Below are positions 32,658 to 40,579 of a DNA stretch of 64,000 nt, piece by piece. The position numbers and the translations under genes are program-made. Numbering within the stretch: the first letter of the stretch is position 1; each line of letters starts with the position of its first letter. The notes under the pieces are model-generated. The model made no database searches. It saw only the letters and a program-made list of their open reading frames with translations, and was not told where the DNA came from. Source of the stretch: Geodermatophilus sabuli (GTDB lineage Bacteria; Actinomycetota; Actinomycetes; Mycobacteriales; Geodermatophilaceae); contig NZ_JAAGWF010000010.1 in NCBI RefSeq assembly GCF_010686765.1, positions 186,001 through 250,000 of the forward strand. The letters run 5' to 3'.

Positions 32658-33215
32658 TCAGGGACCGACCAGCTCGACGGGGTCTCCCGTCCGCACCGTG
32701 CCGGCGGAGCGGACCTCGGCGTAGACGCCGAGGCAGTGCTTCGGCGTCCGGGTGACGTGCACCTCGACCTCCCCCAGGCGCAGCGTGCGGCCGACCCAAC
32801 TGCGTTCGTCCGCCCCGTCGGGCAGGTCGAGGACGACGTTGGCGCGGGGGTCGTCGGCCGAGCACCCCTCGGGCACCTCCCCCGCGGCGGCCCGGTCGAC
32901 GGCCGCCCGGCTGACCAGGTGCACCGCGGCGGCGCCGGGCTGCGGAGCCCCCGCGCGCGCCAGCCGCACCGGACGGCCGAGCACCGCGGCGAGGGTCGCC
33001 GCGTCGGCCTCGCCGTCCCCCGTGGCGACCACCTCCGCCATCGCCGGCGAGGCCTTGACCGTCACCCGCTCGCCGGTGGCCGGGTCGACCACGATCCAGG
33101 CCCGATCCCCCGCCAGACCCGCGGGCCCGACCTCGGCCGCGCCCACGGTGCGGCCGGCGAGGCTCTTCACCGGGTAGACGCTCAGCTGCGCCACGGAACC
33201 CACGACGTCGGTCAC
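32658..33215 (-). CDS. MOSC domain protein, short form
   Basis: 185 residues. N-terminal beta-barrel start LSVYPVKSLAGRTV and AGLAGDRAWIVVDPATG are typical of MOSC_N; the C-terminal CSADDPRANVVLDLPDG and TPKHCLGVYAEVRSAG belong to the MOSC core with a conserved Cys. Such proteins bind or transfer sulfur for molybdenum cofactor enzymes (mARC/MoaD-associated sulfurtransfer). It is shorter than the usual 250-280 residues of YcbX-type members. GTG 33215 overlaps the HNH gene by 4 bp. Confidence 0.85.
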   Translation of the reverse strand: MTDVVGSVAQLSVYPVKSLAGRTVGAAEVGPAGLAGDRAWIVVDPATGERVTVKASPAMAEVVATGDGEADAATLAAVLGRPVRLARAGAPQPGAAAVHLVSRAAVDRAAAGEVPEGCSADDPRANVVLDLPDGADERSWVGRTLRLGEVEVHVTRTPKHCLGVYAEVRSAGTVRTGDPVELVGP

Positions 33216-33670
33216 GAGGCGACGCTACGACGGGGCGGGGTGGCGACGCCCGGGGCCCGGCGCCGCAGCCGGCGCAGCTGGGCGTCGAGGTAGGGGCGGG
33301 CGCGCCGCTGCCCGCCCTCCCGGGCGATCGCCGCCTCCAGGGCGCCCAGCGCCCGCAGCAGCCGGCCCGGGTCCGGCGCCCAGCCCCGCCGTTCGCACTC
33401 CTCCAGCCAGTCCACCGGTGTGCGGTGCCCCCGCTCGGAGTTGCACCGGCGGCAGGCGGCCAGCTCGTTCTCCGGCCAGGAGGGCCCGCCCTTCACCCGG
33501 GGGACGACGTGCTCGGTGGTGGGCGGCACGAGGCGGTCGAAGGCGCGGCCGCACCAGGTGCAGGTGCCGCCGTCCCGCTCCAGCACCTGGGCCAGCCGCT
33601 CGGCGCGGCCGGGGCGCCGCACGGCGGCGGGCGGGTCGACCGGGGCGGGGCGGCGGGACATCCCCGTCAT
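33212..33670 (-). CDS. small HNH endonuclease
   Basis: 152 residues. HNH/McrA-type nuclease with structural zinc pairs CTWC (37-40) and CRRC (73-76), catalytic EHVVPR (53-58), Asn68 and the NSERGH end. Start uncertain: ATG 33670 has a GAGGGGG very close, and ATG 33661 (MSRRP) is the alternative. A free-standing HNH nuclease of this size could act in DNA processing or restriction. It lies directly downstream of a tRNA-Val gene in the same orientation and overlaps the MOSC gene by 4 bp. Confidence 0.83.
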   Translation of the reverse strand: MTGMSRRPAPVDPPAAVRRPGRAERLAQVLERDGGTCTWCGRAFDRLVPPTTEHVVPRVKGGPSWPENELAACRRCNSERGHRTPVDWLEECERRGWAPDPGRLLRALGALEAAIAREGGQRRARPYLDAQLRRLRRRAPGVATPPRRSVAS

Positions 33671-33706
33671 CGTCCCCCTCGCCGGCGGGCGGCGCCCGGA
33701 ACACCG

Positions 33707-33738
33707 GAGGCCCGGCCCGCGTGAGCGGACCGGGCCTC
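33707..33738 (-). terminator. hairpin terminator after tRNA-Val(CAC)
   Basis: 9-bp outer stem GAGGCCCGG/CCGGGCCTC with further inner CGC/GCG pairing, starting 10 bp after the tRNA 3' end on the minus strand. Confidence 0.6.
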
Positions 33739-33747
33739 GGCAGGGGG

Positions 33748-33819
33748 TGGGCGATACTGGGTTCGAACCAGTGACCTCTTCGGTGTGAACGAAGCGCTCT
33801 ACCACTGAGCCAATCGCCC
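33748..33819 (-). tRNA. tRNA-Val (anticodon CAC)
   Basis: 72 nt cloverleaf. Acceptor GGGCGAT/ATCGCCC, discriminator A, D arm GCTCAGTGGTAGAGC, anticodon stem CTTCG/CGAAG with loop TTCACAC (anticodon CAC, reads GUG), T arm CTGG-TTCGAAC-CCAG. The 3' CCA is not encoded. Apart from the anticodon stem-loop it is almost identical to the tRNA-Val(GAC) at 36731 in the opposite orientation. Confidence 0.96.
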
Positions 33820-33845
33820 GCGCGTCTCCACATCCTGCCAGACGC

Positions 33846-34310
33846 TCACCGCCAGAGCGGCACCCACCCCGGCATCCAGTCGGGCACGCCCATGAGGTGC
33901 AGGGTGACCACGAGGACGCCGTAGACGAACGCGGCCGTGACGGCCGCCACCGCCAGGCGCACCCAGATCGGCTGCCGGCCGAGCCAGTCGGTCCAGGCCG
34001 TGACGTGCTTCTTCGTGAACTCCAGCAGCCGCTCGGCCCAGAAGAACTCGGTGGCCAGCACGAACAGGCCGGCGATGACGGTGAGCCAGCCCGGGCCGGG
34101 CAGGGGGATGGTCGCCAGGCCGACGGCCACGATGAGGCCACCGACGATGCCGACGCCGATCCGGTAGGCGGAGTCCAGCGACCGGCGGGCGGCCAGCCGC
34201 TGCCGCCAGTGGGTCTCGGCGATCCGCTCGCGCAGGCTGTGGTGACCGTCCTCGGCGAAGTGCTCGCGCCGCTGGTCGCGGGTCGGGCGACGTCCGCCGG
34301 GCGGCGCCAC
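33846..34310 (-). CDS. TIGR02611-type PGPGW membrane protein
   Basis: 154 residues from GTG 34310. Charged N-terminus (DQRREHFAEDGHHSLRERI), transmembrane segments at about 51-69, 75-92 and 116-140, and the hallmark IPLPGPGWLTVIAGLFVLATEF (PGPGW at 71-75) of a small actinobacterial membrane family of unknown function. An in-frame CTG at 34328, 4 nt after a perfect GGAGGTGA, overlaps the anti-sigma stop and could be a rare alternative start. It follows the sigma/anti-sigma pair. Confidence 0.82.
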   Translation of the reverse strand: MAPPGGRRPTRDQRREHFAEDGHHSLRERIAETHWRQRLAARRSLDSAYRIGVGIVGGLIVAVGLATIPLPGPGWLTVIAGLFVLATEFFWAERLLEFTKKHVTAWTDWLGRQPIWVRLAVAAVTAAFVYGVLVVTLHLMGVPDWMPGWVPLWR

Positions 34311-34324
34311 GGTCTCCTGATCGG

Positions 34325-35206
34325 TCAGCTGGTCACCTCCCCGCTCGCGACGACGTCCGTCGGTGTCGACGGAGCCTGGCGGCCGGGCTCGAGGCTGATG
34401 GCGTAGCCGGTGTAGTCGTCGAGCCCGGACGACGCGGAGCTTACGGTCCGGAGGCCCATCTGGGGGGAGATCACGTCGAAGGTGCCCAACGGCACCGGGG
34501 CGTCCGCGGTGGTGCCCCAGACCACGTAGGTCTGGTCGTCCACGCTGTTGGCCGACAGCCCGTGGTTCACCACCTGCACCTCGCCGTCGCGCGCGACGAC
34601 GGTGGCCAGCGGTGCGCCGTCGTCCCCGGACAGCGGGGCGACGGTGGCCCGGCCCGGCGTGAGCAGCCCGTTGACGATCTCGGCCTGCTGCGCGGCGACC
34701 GCCTGCGCCCGGTCCCGCGCCGAGCTGAGGACGACGTTCCAGGTGCCGAGGGCGAGGATCGCCGCGACCCCCGCGGCGACGAGTGCGTTGGGCAGCACGC
34801 GGCGCCACGGGGTCGGCGGCGGCACGGCGACGACCGGCGCCGGCGGCCGGTGCTCCGGGGCCGGGGGGAGGTCGGTGCGGCGCCGGCCGCCCGGCGCCGC
34901 CAGCTCCGCTGCCGGGCGGACCGGCTCCTCCTGCGCGGCCGGTACCTGCCCGGTCTCCTGCACCGCCGCCCGCAGTCGCTCCCGCAGGCGGTCGGGCGGT
35001 GCGGCGACCGGCGGGTCGCTCGCCAGCGCGCCCATGACCTCGGTCGTCTCCGCGACGGTGCGACGGCACCGGGGACATCCGGGCAGGTGGGCGGCGAAGA
35101 GGGTCTCGTCCTCGGGCTCGAGCGCGGCCAGCGCCCACCCCACGGCCAGCTCGTCGTAGGTCTCGTGCTCGTCCCGCCGCGGCGCGGCGCCCCGGGGGCC
35201 GCTCAC
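34325..35206 (-). CDS. zinc-type anti-sigma factor, RskA family
   Basis: 293 residues from GTG 35206. N-terminal cytoplasmic anti-sigma domain with the HX3CX2C zinc motif (H40, C44, C47; AAHLPGCPRC), a Pro/Ala linker, one transmembrane helix (about 139-160) and an extracytoplasmic RskA domain (about 165-293, with YVVWGTTADAPVPLGTF). It should hold the adjacent ECF sigma factor inactive at the membrane until regulated proteolysis. The start overlaps the sigma gene by 4 bp. Confidence 0.92.
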   Translation of the reverse strand: MSGPRGAAPRRDEHETYDELAVGWALAALEPEDETLFAAHLPGCPRCRRTVAETTEVMGALASDPPVAAPPDRLRERLRAAVQETGQVPAAQEEPVRPAAELAAPGGRRRTDLPPAPEHRPPAPVVAVPPPTPWRRVLPNALVAAGVAAILALGTWNVVLSSARDRAQAVAAQQAEIVNGLLTPGRATVAPLSGDDGAPLATVVARDGEVQVVNHGLSANSVDDQTYVVWGTTADAPVPLGTFDVISPQMGLRTVSSASSGLDDYTGYAISLEPGRQAPSTPTDVVASGEVTS

Positions 35207-35850
35207 CGGCCCGTCCCGTCGACCGGTGCCACGTCGTCGAGTGCGCTGCCCGGTGCGGCCGCGGGGCCGCCGAGCTCCTCGCGCAGCCGGCGCATGCCGG
35301 CCAGCATCCGCGTCTTGACCGTGCCCAGCGGAGCGCTGGTCAGGGCGGCCACCTCCCGCTGGGTGTACCCGCCGTAGTAGGCGAGGGTCAGCGCCTCGCG
35401 CTGGACGTCGGGCAGCGCGCCCAGCGCGCTGCGCACGCTGGCGGAGACGACGCCCCGCCACGCCTCCTCCTCGACGTCCCGGGTGGACGTCGGGAGGTCC
35501 AGGGCGAGCTCGTCCTGCGCCCGCCCCTGCCGGCGCCGGTGCGACTCCTCCCGGCGGACCGCGTCCACGGCCTTGTGGTGGACCATCGCCAGCAGCCACG
35601 AGCCGACGCTGCCGCGGCTGCGGTCGTAGGCGCCGGGATCGCGCCACACGGCGAGGAAGACGTCCTGCAGCACGTCCTCGGCGAGGGTGTCGTCGGCCAG
35701 GATGCGCCGGGCCAGCGTGAAGGCGGGCCGGCTGAAGCGGTCGTAGAGGTCGTCGACGGCACCCCGGTCCCCCGCATGCATGCGCAGCAGGATGTCGGCG
35801 TCCGCGGAGTCGTCCGCGACCCGCCGTGCCGGACGGCTCACGGCTCCCAT
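35203..35850 (-). CDS. ECF RNA polymerase sigma factor, SigK-like
   Basis: 215 residues from ATG 35850. Sigma region 2 (about 28-100: DLYDRFSRPAFTLARRIL, DVLQDVFLAVWRDPGAYD, SVGSWLLAMVHHKAVD) and region 4 (about 145-200: ALPDVQREALTLAYYGGYTQREVAAL, GTVKTRMLAGMRRLRE). Paired with an RskA-type anti-sigma (4-bp overlap), as in the mycobacterial SigK-RskA system. Regulon unknown. The 129-bp divergent gap to the SsgA-like gene should hold its promoter, but I cannot pick one confidently. Confidence 0.93.
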   Translation of the reverse strand: MGAVSRPARRVADDSADADILLRMHAGDRGAVDDLYDRFSRPAFTLARRILADDTLAEDVLQDVFLAVWRDPGAYDRSRGSVGSWLLAMVHHKAVDAVRREESHRRRQGRAQDELALDLPTSTRDVEEEAWRGVVSASVRSALGALPDVQREALTLAYYGGYTQREVAALTSAPLGTVKTRMLAGMRRLREELGGPAAAPGSALDDVAPVDGTGR

Positions 35851-35979
35851 CGTCACACGCGGTCTTCGCTGCCGGGAGCAGAAGCGGTTCAGGACGCTCC
35901 CGAAGGGGCACACAAGGGGACGACACGCCCGGGGACGGCCCCGGCGTGACCTCGCTCCAGGAAGGTCGTTGTCCGGAAC

Positions 35980-36429
35980 ATGATCAGCCGCTCCGCGCCC
36001 GGGTACTCCTGCCCCACGACCCTCCACCTCGTCGGACCGCAGTCCTGGACCGAAGTCCCCGCGTTGCTCCGTTACGACGTCAGCGACCCGTTCGCGGTGC
36101 GGATCACGTTCGGTGAGACCGCCGCCGACGAGGAGGACGGCATCTCCTGGCTGCTCGGCCGGGAACTGCTCGCGGCCGGCCTCGACCGGCCCGCCGGCGA
36201 CGGGGACGTGCGGCTGTGGCCGTCGCGCACCTCCGGCGACGTCCTCTACCTCCACCTCCGCGCCCCCTCCGGCGAGGCACTGTTCGAGGTGTCCCGGGGC
36301 ACGGTGGCCGGGTTCCTGCAGATGACCGAGAACCTCGTCCCGGTCGGCGACGAGTCCTCGATGCTGGCCGTGGACAGCGAGCTGGCGGCCCTCCTGTCCA
36401 ACGGTGGCGCCGATCCGACCGGCCGCTGA
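35980..36429 (+). CDS. SsgA-family sporulation/cell-division protein (SsgB-like)
   Basis: 149 residues. SsgA-like fold with the family pattern VPALLRYDVSDPFAVRITF, WLLGRELLAAGL, GDVRLWPS and FLQMTENLVPVGDESSML. In Streptomyces SsgB recruits FtsZ to sporulation septa. Relatives in non-filamentous actinobacteria presumably help position division. It is divergent from the ECF sigma/anti-sigma pair. ATG 35980 lacks a strong Shine-Dalgarno nearby (GGAAGG lies about 15 bp upstream). A tRNA cluster follows. Confidence 0.88.
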   Translation: MISRSAPGYSCPTTLHLVGPQSWTEVPALLRYDVSDPFAVRITFGETAADEEDGISWLLGRELLAAGLDRPAGDGDVRLWPSRTSGDVLYLHLRAPSGEALFEVSRGTVAGFLQMTENLVPVGDESSMLAVDSELAALLSNGGADPTGR

Positions 36430-36451
36430 CCCGCGCAGGGGACCCCCCTCC

Positions 36452-36479
36452 TCGACCCCGTCGAGGCGTCGGTTAGAGT
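36452..36479 (+). promoter_or_regulatory. candidate sigma-70 type promoter of tRNA cluster
   Basis: TCGACC (36452-36457) and TAGAGT (36474-36479) with a 16-bp spacer, placing a start about 10 bp before tRNA-Gly at 36498. It matches actinobacterial housekeeping promoters only approximately. Confidence 0.4.
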
Positions 36480-36497
36480 TCTCCCCGTAACACCAAC

Positions 36498-36570
36498 GCG
36501 GACGTGGCTCAGCTGGTAGAGCATCACCTTGCCAAGGTGAGGGTCGCGGGTTCGAATCCCGTCGTCCGCT
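36498..36570 (+). tRNA. tRNA-Gly (anticodon GCC)
   Basis: 73 nt. Acceptor GCGGACG/CGTCCGC with discriminator T, D arm GCTCAGCTGGTAGAGC, anticodon stem TCACC/GGTGA with loop TTGCCAA, T arm GCGGG-TTCGAAT-CCCGT. No encoded CCA. First of three tRNAs on the plus strand. Confidence 0.97.
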
Positions 36571-36611
36571 CGGGACCTCGAGTGCTGGTCGCCAGACCAG
36601 CGCCGGTGTGC

Positions 36612-36682
36612 GGTGGAGTGGCCGAGAGGCGAGGCAACGGCCTGCAAAGCCGTCTACACGGGTTCAAATCCCGTCTCCACCT
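36612..36682 (+). tRNA. tRNA-Cys (anticodon GCA)
   Basis: 71 nt. Acceptor GGTGGAG/CTCCACC with discriminator T, anticodon stem ACGGC/GCCGT with loop CTGCAAA, T arm with TTCAAAT loop. No encoded CCA. It lies 41 bp after tRNA-Gly. Confidence 0.96.
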
Positions 36683-36730
36683 CGGCTCTCGCCGACTGCG
36701 GTGGGAGCGGGCCGGCCGGCAGGCCGGATC

Positions 36731-36805
36731 GGGCGATTGGCTCAGTGGTAGAGCGCTACCTTGACACGGTAGAGGTCACTGGTTCGAACCCAGTATCGCC
36801 CACCA
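36731..36805 (+). tRNA. tRNA-Val (anticodon GAC), CCA encoded
   Basis: Acceptor GGGCGAT/ATCGCCC, discriminator A at 36802 followed by genomic CCA (36803-36805). Anticodon stem CTACC/GGTAG with loop TTGACAC. Arms other than the anticodon arm match tRNA-Val(CAC) at 33748-33819 on the other strand. The cluster ends in a strong palindromic terminator. Confidence 0.97.
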
Positions 36806-36807
36806 GA

Positions 36808-36843
36808 CAGCAGAGCCCCGGGCCGCGGCCCGGGGCTCTGCTG
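36808..36843. terminator. perfect 36-bp palindromic bidirectional terminator
   Basis: The 36 bases read identically on both strands (arms CAGCAGAGCCCCGGGCC around a central GC). It sits 3 bp after the encoded CCA of tRNA-Val and 22 bp before the coaE stop, so it can serve both converging transcripts. Confidence 0.8.
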
Positions 36844-36864
36844 CGTCGCGGGGGCGGGCCGCGG

Positions 36865-37461
36865 TCAGCGCAGGGCCGGCGCCACGCGCTCGGTCCAGAA
36901 GCGGTCCACCTGCGTCTCGAGGCCGGTGAGCGGGCCGCTGTTGTCGAGGACGACGTCGGCGACCGCGCGGCGCTGCTCATCGGTGGCCTGGGCCGCGATG
37001 CGGGCACGGGCGTCGTCCTCGGCGACCCCCCGCTGGGCGAGCCGCGCCAGCCGGGTGTCCAGGTCGGCCTCGACCACGAGCACGAGGTCGTAGCGGGCCG
37101 ACTGACCGGTCTCCACGAGCAGCGGCACGTCCTGGACGACGACGGCGTCCTGCGGCGCCTCGGCGACGAGCTCGGCGGCGCGGGCGCGGACGAGCGGGTG
37201 CACGATCCCGTCCAGCCGTGCGCGGGCAGCGGGATCGGCGAAGACGATCGCGGCCAGCGCCGGCCGGTCCAGCGTCCCCTCGGGGGTCAGCACGCCTGCG
37301 CCGAAGGCCTCGACGACCGCGGCCAGCCCGGGCGTGCCCGGCTCGAGGACCTCCCGCGCGATCCGGTCGGCGTCGACGACGTGCGCCCCCCGCGCGGCCA
37401 GCAGGCCGGCCACCGTGCTCTTGCCCGATCCGATCCCGCCGGTCAGCCCGATCCGCAGCAT
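36865..37461 (-). CDS. coaE: dephospho-CoA kinase
   Basis: 198 residues. P-loop GGIGSGKS (8-15), then the CoA-binding [26 protein letters not shown] and [18 protein letters not shown] motifs of CoaE. It phosphorylates dephospho-CoA to CoA, the last step of CoA synthesis. Many mycobacteria have a longer CoaE with a C-terminal UPF0157 domain; this is the short form. Located next to rpsA as in other actinobacteria. Confidence 0.96.
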   Translation of the reverse strand: MLRIGLTGGIGSGKSTVAGLLAARGAHVVDADRIAREVLEPGTPGLAAVVEAFGAGVLTPEGTLDRPALAAIVFADPAARARLDGIVHPLVRARAAELVAEAPQDAVVVQDVPLLVETGQSARYDLVLVVEADLDTRLARLAQRGVAEDDARARIAAQATDEQRRAVADVVLDNSGPLTGLETQVDRFWTERVAPALR

Positions 37462-37605
37462 GCGCGGAGGGTAGTCAGCGCGCGCCCGTGATCACGGACC
37501 GGTAACACCCGTCCACCCTGCCCGGCGCGTCGCTCCAGTCACACCAGCCCCGTGGATAACGTCCGCCTCGGCGATCTCCCCCCGCCGAGAGAGGCAGAAC
37601 CCACC

Positions 37606-37881
37606 ATGTCCCGTCCCGCCCACGCCGCCCCCGCGTCCTCCCCCGCAGCAGCCCGACGCGGGCCCGGCCGGCACCGGTCCGGCCGTCCCGCCGGTGTGCG
37701 GTGCAGCGACCTGCCGGCCGTGCGCGCGCGGCTGGAGCGCGCCGAGACGCAGGCGCGTCCGCGCAACGCGTTCATGCGCTGGCTGTCGGCCACCGCACCC
37801 GCAGGCCGGCACACCTGGCAGTTCCTCGCCACCTCCGGCGGCCGGCCGCGCACCGCGTTCGCCATCATCCTCAGCCTCTGA
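37606..37881 (+). CDS. small basic hypothetical protein
   Basis: 91 residues from ATG 37606 with AGAGAGG about 12 bp upstream. Ala/Pro/Arg-rich N-terminus, then a folded-looking C-terminal half (DLPAVRARLERAETQARPRNAFMRWLSAT, ending TAFAIILSL). Not recognised; no membrane segment or signal peptide. It is followed by a strong hairpin, so it looks like an independent transcript between coaE and rpsA. GTGGATAAC about 55 bp upstream could be part of its promoter. Confidence 0.6.
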   Translation: MSRPAHAAPASSPAAARRGPGRHRSGRPAGVRCSDLPAVRARLERAETQARPRNAFMRWLSATAPAGRHTWQFLATSGGRPRTAFAIILSL

Positions 37882-37926
37882 GGAAGAACCCCGTCCCACC
37901 CGGACGGGGCCGCGGCAGAGGCGGCC

Positions 37927-37959
37927 GAGAGGCCCGTGGACGTCGTCCGCGGGCCTCTC
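37927..37959 (+). terminator. hairpin terminator after small protein gene
   Basis: 15-bp stem with a single G-T pair (37927-37941 with 37945-37959) and a 3-nt loop, 46 bp after the stop at 37881. Confidence 0.65.
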
Positions 37960-37992
37960 CTCGTGCCCGGAGGACCACCCGGGGACAGGCCA

Positions 37993-38023
37993 GAGGCCCA
38001 GGACCGGGACGGTCCTGGGCCTC
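37993..38023 (-). terminator. hairpin terminator after rpsA
   Basis: 13-bp perfect stem (37993-38005 with 38011-38023) and loop of 5 nt, 25 bp beyond the rpsA stop on the minus strand. It is independent of the neighbouring hairpin at 37927. Confidence 0.65.
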
Positions 38024-38048
38024 CGACGTCGAGCCGTCTAGCGGGAGG

Positions 38049-39515
38049 TCACTCCCCGCCGGCCAGCTTGGCCCGCAGGGCGGCGAGCGCCTCGTCGCTG
38101 GCGAGGGTGCCGCCGGAGGTGGTCTCCGGACCGGCCTCCACGTCACCGCTGGAGTAGCTGCCGCCGGCAGCCGCCTCGGCGTCCGCTGCGCGGGCGTCGG
38201 CGATCTGCTTGCGGTGCGCCTCGAAGCGGGCCTGGGCCTCGGCGTACTGCCGCTCCCAGGTCTCGCGGGCCTCGTCGAAGCCCTCGCGCCACTCCCCGGT
38301 CTCCGGGTCGAAGCCCTCGGGGTAGATGTAGTTGCCCTCGGCGTCGTAGGACGCGGCCATGCCGTAGGCGGCCGGGTCGAACTGGTCCTCGTCGCCGACG
38401 ACACCCTCGTTGGCCTGCTTGAGCGAGAGCGAGATCCGGCGGCGGTCCAGGTCGATGTCGATGACCTTGACCAGGATCTCGTCGCCGACCTGCACGACCT
38501 GCTCGGGGATCTCGACGTGCCGCTCGGCCAGCTCGGAGATGTGCACCAGGCCCTCGATGCCCTCGTCGACGCGCACGAACGCACCGAAGGGGACGAGCTT
38601 GGTGACCTTGCCGGGGACGACCTGCCCGATCTGGTGCGTGCGGGCGAACTGACGCCACGGGTCCTCCTGCGTCGCCTTCAGCGACAGGGAGACCCGCTCG
38701 CGGTCCAGGTCGACGTCGAGAACCTCGACGGTGACCTCCTGGCCCACCTCGACGACCTCGGACGGGTGGTCGATGTGCTTCCACGACAGCTCGGAGACGT
38801 GCACCAGGCCGTCGACGCCGCCCAGGTCCACGAACGCACCGAAGTTGACGATCGAGGAGACGACGCCCGTGCGGACCTGGCCCTTGGCGAGCTTGTTGAG
38901 GAACTCGCTGCGGACCTCGGACTGGGTCTGCTCCAGCCACTGGCGGCGGGAGAGGACGACGTTGTTGCGGTTCTTGTCGAGCTCGATGATCTTCGCCTCG
39001 AGCTCGCGGCCGACGTAGGGCTGCAGGTCGCGGACGCGGCGCATCTCGACCAGCGAGGCGGGGAGGAACCCGCGCAGGCCGATGTCGAGGATGAGGCCAC
39101 CCTTGACGACCTCGATGACGGTGCCGGTGACGACCTCGTCGGCTTCCTTCTTGGCCTCGATCGTGCCCCAGGCGCGCTCGTACTGGGCGCGCTTCTTGGA
39201 GAGGATCAGCCGCCCTTCCTTGTCCTCCTTCTGGAGGACCAGGGCTTCCACCTCGTCGCCGACCTTGACGACCTCGTTGGGGTCGACGTCGTGCTTGATG
39301 GAGAGTTCACGCGAGGGGATGACGCCCTCGGTCTTGTAGCCGATGTCCAGCAGCACCTCGTCCCGGTCGACCTTGACGATGACGCCCTCGACGATGTCGC
39401 CATCGTTGAAGTACTTGATCGTCTGGTCGATCGCCGCGAGGAAGTCCTCGGCGGAGCCGATGTCGTTGATGGCGACCTGGGGAGTGCTGGAAGGACGGAC
39501 CTGGGTGGAGGTCAT
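38049..39515 (-). CDS. rpsA: 30S ribosomal protein S1
   Basis: 488 residues from ATG 39515, typical of the actinobacterial four-S1-domain form. Repeated S1 motifs are visible: [83 protein letters not shown], and [29 protein letters not shown]. It has an acidic, Gly/Ser C-terminal tail. It recruits mRNA to the 30S subunit. The 212-bp gap upstream has a candidate promoter TGGACC-18-TACCAT on the minus strand near 39650-39680 (weak). Confidence 0.97.
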   Translation of the reverse strand: MTSTQVRPSSTPQVAINDIGSAEDFLAAIDQTIKYFNDGDIVEGVIVKVDRDEVLLDIGYKTEGVIPSRELSIKHDVDPNEVVKVGDEVEALVLQKEDKEGRLILSKKRAQYERAWGTIEAKKEADEVVTGTVIEVVKGGLILDIGLRGFLPASLVEMRRVRDLQPYVGRELEAKIIELDKNRNNVVLSRRQWLEQTQSEVRSEFLNKLAKGQVRTGVVSSIVNFGAFVDLGGVDGLVHVSELSWKHIDHPSEVVEVGQEVTVEVLDVDLDRERVSLSLKATQEDPWRQFARTHQIGQVVPGKVTKLVPFGAFVRVDEGIEGLVHISELAERHVEIPEQVVQVGDEILVKVIDIDLDRRRISLSLKQANEGVVGDEDQFDPAAYGMAASYDAEGNYIYPEGFDPETGEWREGFDEARETWERQYAEAQARFEAHRKQIADARAADAEAAAGGSYSSGDVEAGPETTSGGTLASDEALAALRAKLAGGE

Positions 39516-39727
39516 GTGGTCGAGTGCTCCGGACGGGGGGTGCGTAGGGACAGGGAGCCCCGCGGCCGGGTGACCGCAGGGAGCGGGGAGAGCCGGCGCG
39601 CGCCGAACCCGATGGGACCAGCACAGACAGACCTCTGGCGCATTCCCATGGTACGTAGCCTGCGGCAATCGGGTCCACCTGGGTCTGCCGCCGTCCCGAG
39701 GGTGCGGCGTGTCACGATCGGCGTGTC

Positions 39728-40567
39728 ATGAGCGGCCCGAGAAACCTCCCCCTCGGCAGTGACGGCTACCCGGCTCCCAGCGGGGTGTCCCGCCGGCCGG
39801 CGGGCGCGGCGGAGTCCGCCCGCGCCAACCGTCGCTGGTGGGACGCCGCGGCCCCCGCCTACCTGGCCGAGCACGGCCGCGACCTGGGGGACGTCGACTT
39901 CCTGTGGTGCCCGGAGGGTCTCCGGGAGGGCGACGCGCACCTGCTGGGCGACGTCGCCGGGCGGCGGGTGCTCGAGGTGGGCTGCGGATCGGCGCCGTGC
40001 GCGCGGTGGCTGCGCCGCGCGGGGGCCGACGTCGTCGCGCTGGACCTGTCCGGCGGGATGCTGGCCCGGGCCGCCCAGCTCAACCGCGCCACCGGCATCG
40101 ACGTCCCGCTGGTCCAGGCCGACGCCGGCGCGCTGCCGCTGGCCTCCGCGAGCGTGGACCTGGCCTGCTCGGCCTACGGCGGGCTGCCCTTCGTCTCCGA
40201 CGTCGGGACGGCGCTCGCCGAGATCGCCCGCGTGCTGCGTCCGGGGGGCCGCTTCGTGGCGTCGGTCAACCACCCGATGCGCTGGCCCTTCCCCGACTCC
40301 CCCGACCCCGAGGACCTGCGGATCGTCTCCTCGTACTTCGACCGGCGGCCCTACGTGGAGACCGACGACGACGGCCGGGCGGTGTACGTCGAGCACCACC
40401 GCACCGTCGGCGACTGGGTCCGGGCCGTCGTCGGCGCCGGCCTCGTGCTCGAGGACCTGGTCGAGCCCGAGTGGGCACCGGGCCGCACCCAGGAGTGGGG
40501 GCAGTGGTCCCCGGCCCGCGGCGCGCTGGTGCCGGGGACGCTCGTCCTGGTCACCCGCCGCGCCTGA
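39728..40567 (+). CDS. class I SAM-dependent methyltransferase
   Basis: 279 residues. SAM-binding motif I VLEVGCGSAP (81-90), motif II VVALDLSGGML, then ADAGALPLASASVDLACSAYG and LRPGGRFVASVNHP. The overall pattern matches UbiE/Methyltransf_11-type small-molecule methyltransferases. The N-terminal NRRWWDAAAPAYLAEH is common in actinobacterial homologues next to rpsA. Substrate unknown. It is divergent from rpsA and converges on the alpha/beta hydrolase. Confidence 0.9.
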   Translation: MSGPRNLPLGSDGYPAPSGVSRRPAGAAESARANRRWWDAAAPAYLAEHGRDLGDVDFLWCPEGLREGDAHLLGDVAGRRVLEVGCGSAPCARWLRRAGADVVALDLSGGMLARAAQLNRATGIDVPLVQADAGALPLASASVDLACSAYGGLPFVSDVGTALAEIARVLRPGGRFVASVNHPMRWPFPDSPDPEDLRIVSSYFDRRPYVETDDDGRAVYVEHHRTVGDWVRAVVGAGLVLEDLVEPEWAPGRTQEWGQWSPARGALVPGTLVLVTRRA

Positions 40568-40579
40568 GGAGCATCGACC

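Noticed and set aside
33748-36805. Genomic island or prophage integrated at the tRNA genes
   Set aside because: No integrase, no duplicated tRNA 3' end as direct repeats, and base composition and protein style match the surroundings. The two tRNA-Val genes are inverted full genes.
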